From positions 1 through 64,000 of IMG/VR virus record IMGVR_UViG_3300023208_000003: 64,000 nt of DNA; one strand, given 5' to 3'. Under the pieces are notes generated by a model. That model was not told the DNA's origin. It saw only the letters and a program-made list of their open reading frames with translations, and searched no databases. This stretch comes from a virus. Positions within the stretch are counted from its first letter, which is position 1. Each line of letters starts with the position of its first letter. Position numbers and translations under genes: made by a program. Below, one piece after another: positions 9,401 through 17,746 of this stretch.

Positions 9401-11330
9401 TGTAGGAACAGTAAGCTCTGCAAGAATAGTTGTAAATGCAGATAATATTGATTTAGCAACAACAGGAGTAACTGCCAGTTCTGGTTATAATACATTTACT
9501 GTTGACGCTTACGGTAGAATTACCGCAGCAAGTACAACCGCTTATCTAACTAGCAATCAAAATATTTCAATTAGCGGTGATGCAACTGGGGCTGGTACAA
9601 CAAACATTGCGTTAATATTAGCAAATTCTGGTGTAACTGCTGGTACTTATAATACAGTAACAGTAAATGCGAAAGGTTTAGTTACAAGCGCTACAAATAC
9701 TGCGTACTTAACGTCAAATCAAACAATTACATTAACTGGTGATGTAACTGGTTCTGGCACAACGTCAATTGCAGCAACTTTAAATACTGTACCTATCAAT
9801 AAAGGTGGAACAGGCGCCACTACAGCTTTAGCTGGTTTTAATGCAATTTCTCCATTAACTACAAAAGGCGATATTTTAGCGCACACTGGAGCTAATAATG
9901 TTCGTGTTCCTGTTGGAGTTGACGGAACGTTCTTAAAAGCCGATAGTACAAATATAAATGGTGTTTCTTGGGCAAGTGCAATTACAACTGATCAATTTGT
10001 TAAAATTTCAGCAACTGACACTACGTCAGGTTATGTACTAACAAAATTAGCTGCTGGTAATGGAATTTCATTAACACAAAATAATATAGGCGGAAATGAA
10101 ACTGTAACTATTGCAAGCACGATAGTTACGGGTAATGTTGCGGCTTTACAAGTAAGAACAACTACAACGGTAGCGTTATCTTCAACTGCTGTTTCAGTCA
10201 CTTGGGGAGTCAACGATTATGAAAATTTAGCAAGTGTAATTGATTGGACTACCGGCCCTAATATAACTATTGGTGAAACTGGACCATATCTAATTACTTA
10301 TACCTTACCATTTGCGGCGTTAGCTGGAACTAGAACAATTACAGCGTCAGTGCGTGTAAATGGTGGAACTGTTATAAATGGCTCACAAAAGTCAGTTGCT
10401 GCTTTAGCATCATGTGCACCAGTTCTAACAAACACATTCGTTGTTAATTTAACAGAAACAGATATTTTAGATTTACGACTAGTTTTAGCTTCAAACACTG
10501 CTACCCTTGCTGCTGGTGCCACGTTAACTATCACTCGTTTAACTGGTATGATTGGCCCAGCAGGACCTCAAGGTGTTCAAGGTATAGCAGGACCAGTAGG
10601 TCCTGCTGGGTCTCAGGGTGTTCCAGGTCCACAAGGCCCAGCAGGTTCAGGCTCTAATATTAATGTTCAGAATGAGGGAACTTATGTTCTTCCTGGTTCA
10701 TATACAGCGTTAAATTTCGTAGGCAACGCAGTAGAAGCTGTAAATGGTTCGGCAGGCGTTGTAAATATAACAGTTGACCCTAAAATGACAAATCTTTCTG
10801 ATGTTGTTATTACATCACCTGCTACAAATGACATTTTACAGTATAACGCAACAACTAGCAAGTGGGAAAATAAGGCGCTTGGCGCATATAATATGGTTGG
10901 CAGCTTGTTTACGCTTGATATGTGCGCGTATCAAACAGTTAGTAATAAATATCTCGGTGCTGATGACGTTGTTGCGAATTCTGACGCAATGCAGCATATT
11001 ATACCTTGGGATTGTAAATTAGTTGCTTGGACTTTTAGCTCAAATACAGCAAATGTTGGAACAGATTTACAGCTTAAGATGCTTCCTTGGGGAACAGGTA
11101 ATACGTCAACGTTAATTTATACCTGGCCATTACGAAATACACGTATTGCAAGAAAAACAACATTTTCACCTAAAATAACCTTTTCTGCTGGTGATAGAAT
11201 AGCACTTTACGCATTAGCTGTTTCTGGACAAACTAATCCAGCTGCAGTTAATTGTACGCTTCACTTTATGATTACTGATGATGCCGGAGGCGATGACGAC
11301 ACTAATTGGACTGGCACTACAATTGTTTAA
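6435..11330 (+). CDS. Long tail fibre protein (1631 residues) with duplicated modules and collagen-like segment
   Basis: Preceded by a GGAG site. The N-terminus ('EEAPIGSLYLQTNGNIWLK') is the same attachment-type module as in the 3629 gene. The shaft is built from many 'ITAGTY..VTVD..GRVTAG' and 'ITLSGDVTGSGTT.I.ATL' strands. A ~200-residue block appears twice, near residues 229-440 and 815-1020, beginning 'TTALGYTPVN.AGDTMTG' and including 'DRVLVKNQTTAS.NGIYV' and 'GWVLTTNNPITLG'. Near residues 1373-1405 there is a short collagen-like stretch (G-P-A-G-P-Q-G...). The C-terminal ~200 residues form a distinct globular domain, likely the receptor-binding or trimerisation tip. Confidence 0.8.
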   Translation: MASRLDRAFNSDAISINDELLIFGGSTNPVTNAEEAPIGSLYLQTNGNIWLKIGVNNTDWTSLPLVDSKVSVSINDAAPGNLLSKLSTSSNFYVNVANGSANEQLTIDLSPTGITAGTYKSVYVDTFGRVTAGTNPSTLAGYGIVDAQGLNAALTAISNLTTPGLLTLTSTGVIVSRSLSSTTLSITNPAGTAANPTIDLSTIGTPISDGFVRITTDVYGRVITSSAPNSTNITTALGYTPVNKAGDTMTGILTLSADPTNPLDAATKQYVDNAITGLDMKQSVRVATTANITLSGTQTIDSVAVVAGNRVLVKNQTTASQNGIYVVAAGAWTRAPDADNSGNGSEVTANLYCFVEEGTTNADSGWVLTTNNPITLGTTGLTFTQFTGTGQITAGAGLTKTGNTLDVGTAAVGRIVVNADNIDLATTGVTAGTYNTITVDVYGRATSGSNTVYLTGNQTITLSGDVTGSGTTAITATLATIGAGGTGTKITYNAKGLVTGSSTLVAADIPNIDWSKITSGTPTTLAGYGITDAVRNAGSSPSIQQGIISAMPAAGTLGRLYYATDAFAWYRDNGTTWDLITPALSGDIIKAAGSIVTTLASVGTPGTYNNVTTDLKGRVISGSNVAYLTGNQNISISGDATGSGTTSIALTLATVNSNIGNFGGAVSVPIITVNGKGLITAVSSQNINFPVTSVAGKTGVVSLTSTDVGLGNVTNSLQVINAGNSPSIASGTLAGRPVAGTTGRLYIATDIFSIYRDNGTTWDLIIPAFSGDISTSAGNVVTTLSNTGITAGTYSKLTVDAKGRATAGTNLAQTDITTALGYTPVNRAGDTMTGLLTLSGDPTDALHAATKQYVDNALSGLIIKDACRACTTANITLSGLQTIDGVALAANDRVLVKNQTTASANGIYVAATGSWTRAEDANNVGNGNEVKANIFTFISEGTTNADTGWVLTTNNPITLGSTNLTWTQFTGSGAIGAGAGLTLAGTTLNVGTVSSARIVVNADNIDLATTGVTASSGYNTFTVDAYGRITAASTTAYLTSNQNISISGDATGAGTTNIALILANSGVTAGTYNTVTVNAKGLVTSATNTAYLTSNQTITLTGDVTGSGTTSIAATLNTVPINKGGTGATTALAGFNAISPLTTKGDILAHTGANNVRVPVGVDGTFLKADSTNINGVSWASAITTDQFVKISATDTTSGYVLTKLAAGNGISLTQNNIGGNETVTIASTIVTGNVAALQVRTTTTVALSSTAVSVTWGVNDYENLASVIDWTTGPNITIGETGPYLITYTLPFAALAGTRTITASVRVNGGTVINGSQKSVAALASCAPVLTNTFVVNLTETDILDLRLVLASNTATLAAGATLTITRLTGMIGPAGPQGVQGIAGPVGPAGSQGVPGPQGPAGSGSNINVQNEGTYVLPGSYTALNFVGNAVEAVNGSAGVVNITVDPKMTNLSDVVITSPATNDILQYNATTSKWENKALGAYNMVGSLFTLDMCAYQTVSNKYLGADDVVANSDAMQHIIPWDCKLVAWTFSSNTANVGTDLQLKMLPWGTGNTSTLIYTWPLRNTRIARKTTFSPKITFSAGDRIALYALAVSGQTNPAAVNCTLHFMITDDAGGDDDTNWTGTTIV
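7120..9460 (+). repeat. Duplicated ~590-bp fibre module (copies ~7120-7710 and ~8875-9460)
   Basis: The two blocks encode near-parallel sequences beginning 'ITTALGYTPVN' and ending 'VVNADNIDLATTGVTA'. They differ at many codons, so the duplication is old and both copies are under selection. Boundaries are by eye. Confidence 0.65.
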
Positions 11331-11348
11331 AATTAAGAGATAAATTAA

Positions 11349-12284
11349 ATGGCAAAAATAATAAAAATTACAAATCAAGCTCATCGAGATTTAACAATTC
11401 TTGGTAAAACAATTCTTGATGGTGAAACAATTGTTTTAACTCCAGCGGAAATAGATAGTTGGCGACAAAGCGAGGAAGCATTTGATCATGTCGCTGATAA
11501 AGAAGTGCTAGTATCAAATGATAAAATGGATTTTACAAATCCAATGCTTGGGTGGAATTATATTTATGGTGAAGATCTTCCTATTTCTGAAGTAGGAAGC
11601 AAAGTGTGGGTTCACAGCTCATCTAAACCTGTTATTCCTGGAAAAGCCCTTTATGTTCAATGGATTGGTCGTGGTGATGATATAGTTAATCATGTTTTAG
11701 GTCATGGTGATTTACTTCATTTTGAATTAACAGCTGGAACGCCTGTCTTATCAAAAGACATTAAATTTGATCCTCTTTTTGGAAATGTCTACGTTCACGA
11801 AGGGTACTGCTCATGGCATAATGCAGGTTCAGGCGACACAATGTCTGCTTTGATTATGGCAGAAGCAACTCCACTTCAACCGTATATAAATTTAGATTTA
11901 ATTATTGATGAAAATGGAAATGTTCATTATTCACCGCAAGGGTCTGGTACTGGAACCCACGGTTTTGCTGCAGTACCTCATTTACTCTCTAGATCATATT
12001 CACAAGATGGAGAGTGGGATTATGATGAACAAAATGGTCTAAGACCAAACTTTACGAATACTGGATTATATAGAATATCAATCTATGAACAGGTGGTTCA
12101 CAGATTTGTAAATGATGCTCCTGTTTTCGGAACATCTGATAATTTTTTCCGAATGGTTTCTGAAGACACATTTTTGTTGCCTCTTGGTTATTTCATGAGA
12201 ATAACAGCTAATAATAATTCTAATTCAAATTGGCACTCAAGCGTAATGATGACTGTTTATCGTGAAAGAACTTTCCAACCATAA
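11349..12284 (+). CDS. Virion structural protein, beta-rich
   Basis: A 311-residue protein 18 bases after the long fibre gene. It opens with 'KIIKITNQAHRDLTILGKTI', continues with aromatic beta-strands and a glycine-rich hinge ('SPQGSGTGTHGF', residues ~195-207), and a C-terminal jelly-roll-like domain ('TGLYRISIYEQVVHRF'). The gene order after a fibre suggests a fibre partner, tip or decoration protein. No specific family recognised. Confidence 0.6.
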   Translation: MAKIIKITNQAHRDLTILGKTILDGETIVLTPAEIDSWRQSEEAFDHVADKEVLVSNDKMDFTNPMLGWNYIYGEDLPISEVGSKVWVHSSSKPVIPGKALYVQWIGRGDDIVNHVLGHGDLLHFELTAGTPVLSKDIKFDPLFGNVYVHEGYCSWHNAGSGDTMSALIMAEATPLQPYINLDLIIDENGNVHYSPQGSGTGTHGFAAVPHLLSRSYSQDGEWDYDEQNGLRPNFTNTGLYRISIYEQVVHRFVNDAPVFGTSDNFFRMVSEDTFLLPLGYFMRITANNNSNSNWHSSVMMTVYRERTFQP

Positions 12285-12315
12285 GGTAAAATAGTGAATT
12301 ATTTAGAGTTTTAAA

Positions 12316-12678
12316 ATGCCAATTAACGCATGTTCGATTAACGGATTTACGATAAACGGCATTCGTTGCAGTTCTCGTTATTCACACATTATTCCGCCTA
12401 TTTTAGAAGAGGATGCCAAGCCGTTTTCCATTCCACAGCTTATACCTCAGCGCTGGAAAGGCGAAGAAATAGAAGTTGAATCACCAATTGAAACATCTGC
12501 AATTAATGTAACAATTGAATTTAATGGAATCAAAGGCTCTGTTACACATGATGTTGACAAGTATAATCCAACAGTGTTTGTTACTGGCTTAACAATGACA
12601 TTAGCTTCTTCTAATGTAACAATTGAAAATCTCGTAATAAATAAGAAAGCAGATTACGAAACGGAATTTGACAAATGA
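12316..12678 (+). CDS. Hypothetical structural protein
   Basis: A 120-residue protein starting 'MPINACSINGFTINGIRC', the alternating I-N-G-x-x-I-N-G pattern often seen at the N-terminus of phage tail components. The second half is a beta domain ('SAINVTIEFNGIKGSVT'). The stop overlaps the next start (ATGA). Function unknown. Confidence 0.55.
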   Translation: MPINACSINGFTINGIRCSSRYSHIIPPILEEDAKPFSIPQLIPQRWKGEEIEVESPIETSAINVTIEFNGIKGSVTHDVDKYNPTVFVTGLTMTLASSNVTIENLVINKKADYETEFDK

Positions 12679-13478
12679 CAGATTTTACCTACAACATTGG
12701 TGATACTGTAGAGCTTGACTTTACAGTAAATGTAACAGGCACTAGTGCTAAACCCGCCCTTGTGCGTGTGGTTTTTTCATTACCAGGTGGTAATCAAGTA
12801 AGCATGCCTGCTAACGAAGTTGGTGACAAGCACAAGGCTATTTTTCATTTTGATCCTTATTTGTTTAGTGATGATGGTGAAATTCCGTTTAGAATTGAAG
12901 TTTTAATTGGCAATAAGCTATTTGTACCTATTAAGAAGAATGTTATATTAAAGAGAGTTTTACGTGATTTACCAAAAGACGAAATTAGAGATATTCCAAA
13001 AGACGAAGTAATAAATATTCCAGATAATCCGTTTACAGTAGAAAAGTCTGAAAAAATTGTTTTACCTAAAATTAAACAAAATGCATTTGCCGAATTTGAA
13101 CAAAGTTTACCAGTTCCTAAGATAAAACCAAGATCTGAAGTAAATTACACTGAACGTTTAGAGACTTTAAGAAAACGTCGCGACGAAACAAAAGAAGAGT
13201 TTAAAGAAGACATAAGTAAAGCAATTGAAGAACCAATAAAAAAGATAGATGTTTCACAAGAAATTATAAAATTGTTTACTAACATTGAAAACGTTTCAAT
13301 CAAAAAAACTGATATAGTAAAAGAAATTTCATCTAAATTACCAACAATTTCAGACTTAGAAGAAAATGTAAAGTTAGAAACTAAAACTTTAAATGAAGAA
13401 AAGAAATCAGTTAAAAAAGTAAAAATTAAATCTGAAATTCCATTTAGCATAACCCGTCAAAAAATTATAATGAAGTAA
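12675..13478 (+). CDS. Hypothetical protein: Ig-like domain plus charged coiled coil
   Basis: A 267-residue protein. Residues ~1-95 read as an immunoglobulin-like beta sandwich ('VELDFTVNVTG', 'LVRVVFSLPGG', 'HKAIFHFDPYLF'). Residues ~95-267 are strongly charged and helical with repeated D-I/L-P-K-D-E units ('RDLPKDEIRDIPKDE'). Such a build could serve as a tail accessory or linker, but nothing specific identifies it. Confidence 0.55.
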   Translation: MTDFTYNIGDTVELDFTVNVTGTSAKPALVRVVFSLPGGNQVSMPANEVGDKHKAIFHFDPYLFSDDGEIPFRIEVLIGNKLFVPIKKNVILKRVLRDLPKDEIRDIPKDEVINIPDNPFTVEKSEKIVLPKIKQNAFAEFEQSLPVPKIKPRSEVNYTERLETLRKRRDETKEEFKEDISKAIEEPIKKIDVSQEIIKLFTNIENVSIKKTDIVKEISSKLPTISDLEENVKLETKTLNEEKKSVKKVKIKSEIPFSITRQKIIMK

Positions 13479-13481
13479 AAT

Positions 13482-13637
13482 ATGAAATCATACTCTGACA
13501 ACATGTTATCCACCGAAGACATCACGGCGCTACGTAAACAACAAAAAGTAATGAGAATTTGTCTTCGATCGTTTATGATAATTTCAACACTTAATCTTAT
13601 AGCGACAAGTTTTCTATTTTTTAAGTTGTTTTATTAA
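13482..13637 (+). CDS. Small single-pass membrane peptide (51 residues)
   Basis: ATG at 13482, three bases after the previous stop, gives a 51-residue peptide ending at TAA 13635-13637, directly before a strong terminator. It has a charged N-terminal half ('DITALRKQQKVMR') and one hydrophobic span at residues ~30-50 ('FMIISTLNLIATSFLFF'). Upstream 'aatgaagtaaaat' gives only a weak ribosome site. Being the last gene before the terminator and having one clean membrane span argue for a real small gene; function unknown. Confidence 0.45.
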   Translation: MKSYSDNMLSTEDITALRKQQKVMRICLRSFMIISTLNLIATSFLFFKLFY

Positions 13638-13640
13638 AAA

Positions 13641-13690
13641 ACAAAAAGCTACCATTTTCACGTGGTAGCTTTTTGTTGTTATTTTTTATG
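13641..13690 (+). terminator. Rho-independent terminator
   Basis: A perfect 14-bp stem (13641-13654 with 13663-13676, 'aaaaagctacca' against 'tggtagctttttg') closes on an 8-base loop and is followed by a T-rich tract. It ends the fibre operon and isolates it from the early-type genes downstream. Confidence 0.85.
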
Positions 13691-13707
13691 TACATTTTTT
13701 CAACATT

Positions 13708-13716
13708 TGTTATAAT
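13708..13716 (+). promoter_or_regulatory. Extended -10 promoter (TGTTATAAT)
   Basis: TGTTATAAT has the TGn extension and a perfect -10. The -35 region (TGTACA at 13689-13694, spacing 16) is poor. The position 39 bases before the gene at 13755 fits a host-type early or middle promoter. Confidence 0.6.
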
Positions 13717-13754
13717 TCTTAATAACGATAACAACCTCAAAAAGGTACACTACG

Positions 13755-14024
13755 ATGAGCCGTTCTAACAACACCAACCAAGGTCGCATTTCCAGGCTTC
13801 ACAGCAGCAAATGGTCCAAATTGGTTAATGGTCGCTACAATGGCACGCTTACTCTTGATGAACAAGCCGATCTTCAAGAGGAACTCGACACTACTGGTTA
13901 CGTTCCCACTGGCACACTTCGCTTCGGCAACAATCGTGGGTACGAGCGTGATCTCAAAACCGAAGCTCGACGGAAACAACGTCGTCAAAAGCGCGTCGAA
14001 TTTTTCCAAGAACTGGATTCTTAA
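13755..14024 (+). CDS. Hypothetical basic protein
   Basis: An 89-residue protein with an AAAGG ribosome site and its own extended -10 promoter. It is rich in R, K and N; C-terminal 'RDLKTEARRKQRRQKRVEF' is a strongly basic helix that could contact nucleic acid. The DNA is visibly more GC-rich than the genes before it. Early-type expression and small size suit a host-takeover or regulatory protein, but no family is recognised. Confidence 0.6.
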   Translation: MSRSNNTNQGRISRLHSSKWSKLVNGRYNGTLTLDEQADLQEELDTTGYVPTGTLRFGNNRGYERDLKTEARRKQRRQKRVEFFQELDS

Positions 14025-14026
14025 AA

Positions 14027-14056
14027 TTGTATTTTTTCTGAAAATTGTGTTATAAT
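14027..14056 (+). promoter_or_regulatory. Sigma70-type promoter with extended -10
   Basis: TTGTAT (14027-14032), 18-base spacer, TATAAT (14051-14056), with TGT just upstream of the -10. It stands 33 bases before the RNA ligase ATG. Confidence 0.65.
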
Positions 14057-14088
14057 AATTTCAGTAAAATCAATTCTGGAGAATTATC

Positions 14089-15204
14089 ATGCTGCCCAAT
14101 TTTCCGATCATTACGACAATTGATGATCTTCGCTCGCACGTAAGTCACCTTCCCGAAATTCGTTTTGCTGTCCAGCCAAATGGATACACAGTTGTTTGTG
14201 CAATGATCGCCGACACTGATACCTACGCTGGACCAAGCGCACCTTGGGCTCGCGAATGTCGCGGTATAACCTTTGACAAAAATGGTTTAATCGTAGCCCG
14301 TCCACTTCACAAGTTTTTCAATATGAATGAACGTGAAGATACGATGGAACATAAGCTGAACTTTAACGATGCTGTTCGCATTATGGACAAGCGGGATGGA
14401 TCAATGATTCACCCCGTAATGATGGCTGATTGTTCGGTTGTAATGAAGTCAAAAAAATCTTTTGAAAGTGACGTTGCAATTGCGGCAACTAAGTATCTGC
14501 AAGCAAATACGTTAATTAAGAATTTTTGCGAGCGGATGACGGCACACGGTAAAACACCAATTTTCGAATATACTGCGCCTACCGCACGAATCGTTCTTGC
14601 ATACCCTTTTGAAGAACTACGGCTACTTCACATACGTGATAACCTAACTGGTGAATATCTCGATCTTGACGTTTTTGCGCCTAACATCCCGCGAGTTGAC
14701 AATACGAATTACGTTGATTTAGCCCCGAGCAAACCAAATTTTCTATCTTCGTTGAAAACTCACCTTGAGCTAGATTCTGGATACGAAGGCTTTGTAATTC
14801 AGTTCAGCAACGGTGATATGGTAAAAGCGAAGACTGCCTGGTATCTTGATCTTCACCACAACGTGACATTCCCTACTTACCGGTCTGTCGCAACGATGGT
14901 GCTCAATGAAACAGTTGACGATTTTCGGTCTTACCTACACCAAGCTGGTGAAAATGATCGTCTGTTAGAGATCATCAAGATAATCGAAGATCAGGTAGTC
15001 AGTGAGCTCAAAGTTATTGAACTTGACATTGAATCTGTGCTTCAAAAAGACGGAACGCTTGAACGCAAGAATTTTGCTATCAAGTACCGCGAGCACAAGT
15101 ACTTCGGACTGCTAATGGCCACGTATGTTGGCAAGGAACCAAGCTACCGTGACTACTATACAAAAAATCTGCTGAAAGATCGTTTCTCAACGGATCAAAT
15201 CTAA
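14089..15204 (+). CDS. rnlA: RNA ligase 1 (T4 RnlA type)
   Basis: A 371-residue ATP-dependent RNA ligase, close to T4 Rnl1 length (374). The adenylation motif I is 'MDKRDGSM' with Lys101, close to Lys99 of T4 Rnl1. Motif IV is 'GYEGFVIQF' and motif V 'MVKAKTAWYLDLH', the latter very like the Rnl1 signature. In T4 it seals tRNA cut by host anticodon nuclease after end-healing by polynucleotide kinase/phosphatase; no Pnkp gene is visible here. The start is set by GGAG ('ctggagaattatc'). The gene is more GC-rich than most of the window (33 of 60 bases G+C in the line at 14221), hinting at different ancestry. Confidence 0.9.
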   Translation: MLPNFPIITTIDDLRSHVSHLPEIRFAVQPNGYTVVCAMIADTDTYAGPSAPWARECRGITFDKNGLIVARPLHKFFNMNEREDTMEHKLNFNDAVRIMDKRDGSMIHPVMMADCSVVMKSKKSFESDVAIAATKYLQANTLIKNFCERMTAHGKTPIFEYTAPTARIVLAYPFEELRLLHIRDNLTGEYLDLDVFAPNIPRVDNTNYVDLAPSKPNFLSSLKTHLELDSGYEGFVIQFSNGDMVKAKTAWYLDLHHNVTFPTYRSVATMVLNETVDDFRSYLHQAGENDRLLEIIKIIEDQVVSELKVIELDIESVLQKDGTLERKNFAIKYREHKYFGLLMATYVGKEPSYRDYYTKNLLKDRFSTDQI

Positions 15205-15482
15205 TGTGCAGGGTTCTCAACAAACATCACGACCAAATTCCTGCTGATGCAGTTTACATTGGCAGACCATCTAAATGGGGGAATCCCTTTGTAATTGGTC
15301 GCGATGGTGATAGAGAACAAGTAATGCAAAAGTACTGCAATTGGATTGTAACACAAACTGGGTTAATCAGGGACGCTCAGAGAGAACTTGTAGGAAAAGA
15401 TTTAGTGTGTTATTGCTCTCCGCAAGAGTATCATGGCGATATTCTGCTAGCAATTGCGAATGCGGAGTTTATTGAGTTGTGA
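15204..15482 (+). CDS. DUF4326 protein
   Basis: A 92-residue protein coupled to the ligase gene by a TAATG overlap. It carries the DUF4326 hallmarks 'YIGRPSKWGNPFVIG' and 'LVCYCSPQEYHGDILL'. The family usually has C-x-C-x-P-x-x-C-H-G-D; here the last Cys is Tyr. The family is widespread in phages and its biochemical role is unknown to me. Cotranscription with RNA ligase is the only functional hint. Confidence 0.8.
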   Translation: MCRVLNKHHDQIPADAVYIGRPSKWGNPFVIGRDGDREQVMQKYCNWIVTQTGLIRDAQRELVGKDLVCYCSPQEYHGDILLAIANAEFIEL

Positions 15483-15493
15483 GGTGATGTGTC

Positions 15494-16558
15494 ATGATCA
15501 TTGTTATCGCTATAGTAACTATTATTTTGATGTTGAATGCTTTTAGATTAGCAAGAAAATATGCTAATTGGCACACACACCCAACTATTAAAAAATTTCA
15601 TTTTACTTTTTTCGTTCTTCTTTTACCAGCTATTGTACTGATTGCTTTATGTTATTTAGAAGAAGTAAAGATTGAAATACCTCACTCAATTCAATCTTTT
15701 ACTTCAGATAGACCAAAATGTTCTGCTGGAATTGCCGAAATGCAAAAACGAGAATATAGCAGTTCATTTGAAAATTTTTCAAACAATAATGGTTCAAGTT
15801 CAAAAGAATATACAGATGCAATGGATGCACAATATGGAATTGGTAAAACGTGTTGGACTGAATGGGACATTAGATACGCTATAGCAGACAACATTGAAAG
15901 ATCTATATTTTTTAATTTGATTTTTGTCGGGTTTCCATACGCAGGTTATGTTATTGTTGTTCTAATATTCTTTCCAATGAATTGCTTAAAAAACAATTCA
16001 TTGACAGATGTTGAAAGAGAACAAATTGAAATTTTTGGTGGTCATATTAACGATTATGAACAACTAGAGCAAAATGTAGATCCGCACAGACGACCTGATG
16101 ATACAAGTTTTAAGCGAGTCGGGCTTGACTCATATCTCAAAAATAAAGATGATCCTGAGTTGGTGTTAGGCCCAACTGATATCACACGGATCGAAAATCT
16201 TGAAAATTTATTTTATAAAGAATTAGAAGAAGAGTGGGTTGCTGAAGGTCATTACTATGAAATAACACCCGATATTGAAATCCAGCATGAGCAAAGTCAT
16301 GAATTTTGGGAAGACATTAGAAGTTCTAACAAAAAGCACTACAAAAAGAAGAAGTTGGTTCCTATATCAGTAGCATTAGAAAAAGATGGAAAACGCTATG
16401 GTAGATTTGAACATTTTCCAGTTTTTTTCTATGGTTGGAGATTCAATGATGAACCTTACAGAATTAAAGCAAAGCTAATGGCTATTGCTCGAGTATTTAA
16501 TCTAAGTGAAGAAGAAACTAAAAAGTTTGTTAACGGTAAAAAGCTTTGTGTTAATTAA
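15494..16558 (+). CDS. Hypothetical membrane protein
   Basis: A 354-residue protein starting at ATG 15494 after 'gtgaggtgatgtg'. Two N-terminal membrane spans (residues ~2-17 and ~35-55), a ~75-residue loop with several Cys and Ser, a third span (~134-158, 'FNLIFVGFPYAGYVIVVLIF') and a ~195-residue charged soluble tail. The topology suggests a membrane-anchored cytoplasmic domain. No family recognised. Its stop shares TTAA with the opposing gene. Confidence 0.65.
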   Translation: MIIVIAIVTIILMLNAFRLARKYANWHTHPTIKKFHFTFFVLLLPAIVLIALCYLEEVKIEIPHSIQSFTSDRPKCSAGIAEMQKREYSSSFENFSNNNGSSSKEYTDAMDAQYGIGKTCWTEWDIRYAIADNIERSIFFNLIFVGFPYAGYVIVVLIFFPMNCLKNNSLTDVEREQIEIFGGHINDYEQLEQNVDPHRRPDDTSFKRVGLDSYLKNKDDPELVLGPTDITRIENLENLFYKELEEEWVAEGHYYEITPDIEIQHEQSHEFWEDIRSSNKKHYKKKKLVPISVALEKDGKRYGRFEHFPVFFYGWRFNDEPYRIKAKLMAIARVFNLSEEETKKFVNGKKLCVN

Positions 16559-17457
16559 GCTTGTGCAACATTTTTGAAAATTACTACACACGCAATTTCA
16601 CGTGGATTGCAAAGCTTTAGCAGTCTAACAGTATCTTGAAGACTTGTTCCACTTGCGTAAATATCGTCTAAAACAAACACTAGCTCGTTTTCTAAATATT
16701 CTAAAGCATCGGTATGCTCAGTAGGAAAATCCATAAAATTCTTAAAGAATTTTCTATAAGGTGCGTAAATGCGTTTTACTGCTAAAGAACCTTGTCCACC
16801 TGCTATAGCACGTCGAGCTGTTGCAAATATTTCTTTTTTTGTTTTATCAGTTAATGAATTCCAATCTGGATGTTCAGTATTGACTACAGAATTAATATCC
16901 AATTCATTTTCGTGATTTAAATTACGTTTTATAAACAAATCATCAACAATTCTGATTTCTCTTTCAATTTTAGGACGTAATTTGTTTACTACATCTTTTA
17001 AAAATGGTGAACTTGAACGAGGATAAACTAAAAATGTTGGTTTAAATTTTTTAGCATGTGGAGTGTCTTTTACATTTAATAGACTTTTTGGTAACCAGTC
17101 TGCTAAATAATTTACTACAAAATTTATTAACTTTTCATAAGTTTGTGAGTTAATATGCAAATGAGCAAAATCTCCTCTTGGCGGAAGTCCTTTAATAACT
17201 CTAAGCATTTCAGAAGTCAATTCTGTTCTGCGATATGTACAAACAAAAAACAACTTGACCTTATCTTCACCAGTTTCTTCATTAGGCCATTTTTTATCGC
17301 TTGAATAACCACGTGCTTTAGATGCGGTGCTAATCGCGTCTGTCATTCCGCCAGCAGATGGATCACCTTGCTGGAAAATTAATTCACCATTTTCTTTATT
17401 AACATGAATATGTTCAACTATAAGTTGCTCTAGAAATTCTTTAAGTGAAAGTTTCAT
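16555..17457 (-). CDS. Phosphoribosyltransferase-like protein
   Basis: A 300-residue protein whose C-terminal third holds 'ELVFVLDDIYASGTSLQDTV' (residues ~257-276), the PRPP-binding loop of type I phosphoribosyltransferases (hydrophobic-D-D-x-x-x-[ST]-G-[ST]-S). It resembles ComF-like or orphan phage PRTases more than a specific salvage enzyme. It opens with 'MKLSLKEFLEQLIVE', a peptide like the T4 capsid-targeting sequence, and is read from a late promoter at 17491, so it may be packaged and injected. That is an inference. It ends tail-to-tail with the membrane protein gene (shared TTAA). Confidence 0.7.
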   Translation of the reverse strand: MKLSLKEFLEQLIVEHIHVNKENGELIFQQGDPSAGGMTDAISTASKARGYSSDKKWPNEETGEDKVKLFFVCTYRRTELTSEMLRVIKGLPPRGDFAHLHINSQTYEKLINFVVNYLADWLPKSLLNVKDTPHAKKFKPTFLVYPRSSSPFLKDVVNKLRPKIEREIRIVDDLFIKRNLNHENELDINSVVNTEHPDWNSLTDKTKKEIFATARRAIAGGQGSLAVKRIYAPYRKFFKNFMDFPTEHTDALEYLENELVFVLDDIYASGTSLQDTVRLLKLCNPREIACVVIFKNVAQA

Positions 17458-17490
17458 AAAAATCCAAATGGTTAGAAATTAAATTTGAAA

Positions 17491-17506
17491 TATTTATTGA
17501 TAAATA
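17491..17506. promoter_or_regulatory. Back-to-back late promoters
   Basis: TATTTAT (17491-17497, minus-strand ATAAATA) and ATAAATA (17500-17506, plus strand) are separated by 2 bases, giving an almost palindromic element that serves the PRTase gene (start 17457) and the small gene at 17525. Confidence 0.65.
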
Positions 17507-17524
17507 GTTGAAATTAACAATTAA

Positions 17525-17746
17525 ATGGAAAATACCATGCTTTTTGAACCGAATATTCCAGCCATTATTTCATCACACCCTTTAATTAACAAGCCTGTTA
17601 CTTCTACAGCTCGCTTGCTTTCCGTTGTCACTCTAAAAGATTTGTCTCAAGTCGAATTATACATTGATGACAAAAAATTCTACGGAGTTGTTATTAGCTG
17701 TCCAATCGGTCGTAATGTAATTTTTCCCATTTTAAATACTCAATGA
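17525..17746 (+). CDS. Hypothetical small protein
   Basis: A 73-residue protein with the late promoter at 17500 directly upstream. It is hydrophobic to mixed ('TSTARLLSVVTLKDLSQVEL', 'DKKFYGVVISCPIGRN'), probably a small beta domain. The 3' end overlaps the opposing nucleotidyltransferase gene by 15 bases. No strong Shine-Dalgarno is seen; ATG at 17537 is an alternative start. Confidence 0.5.
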   Translation: MENTMLFEPNIPAIISSHPLINKPVTSTARLLSVVTLKDLSQVELYIDDKKFYGVVISCPIGRNVIFPILNTQ

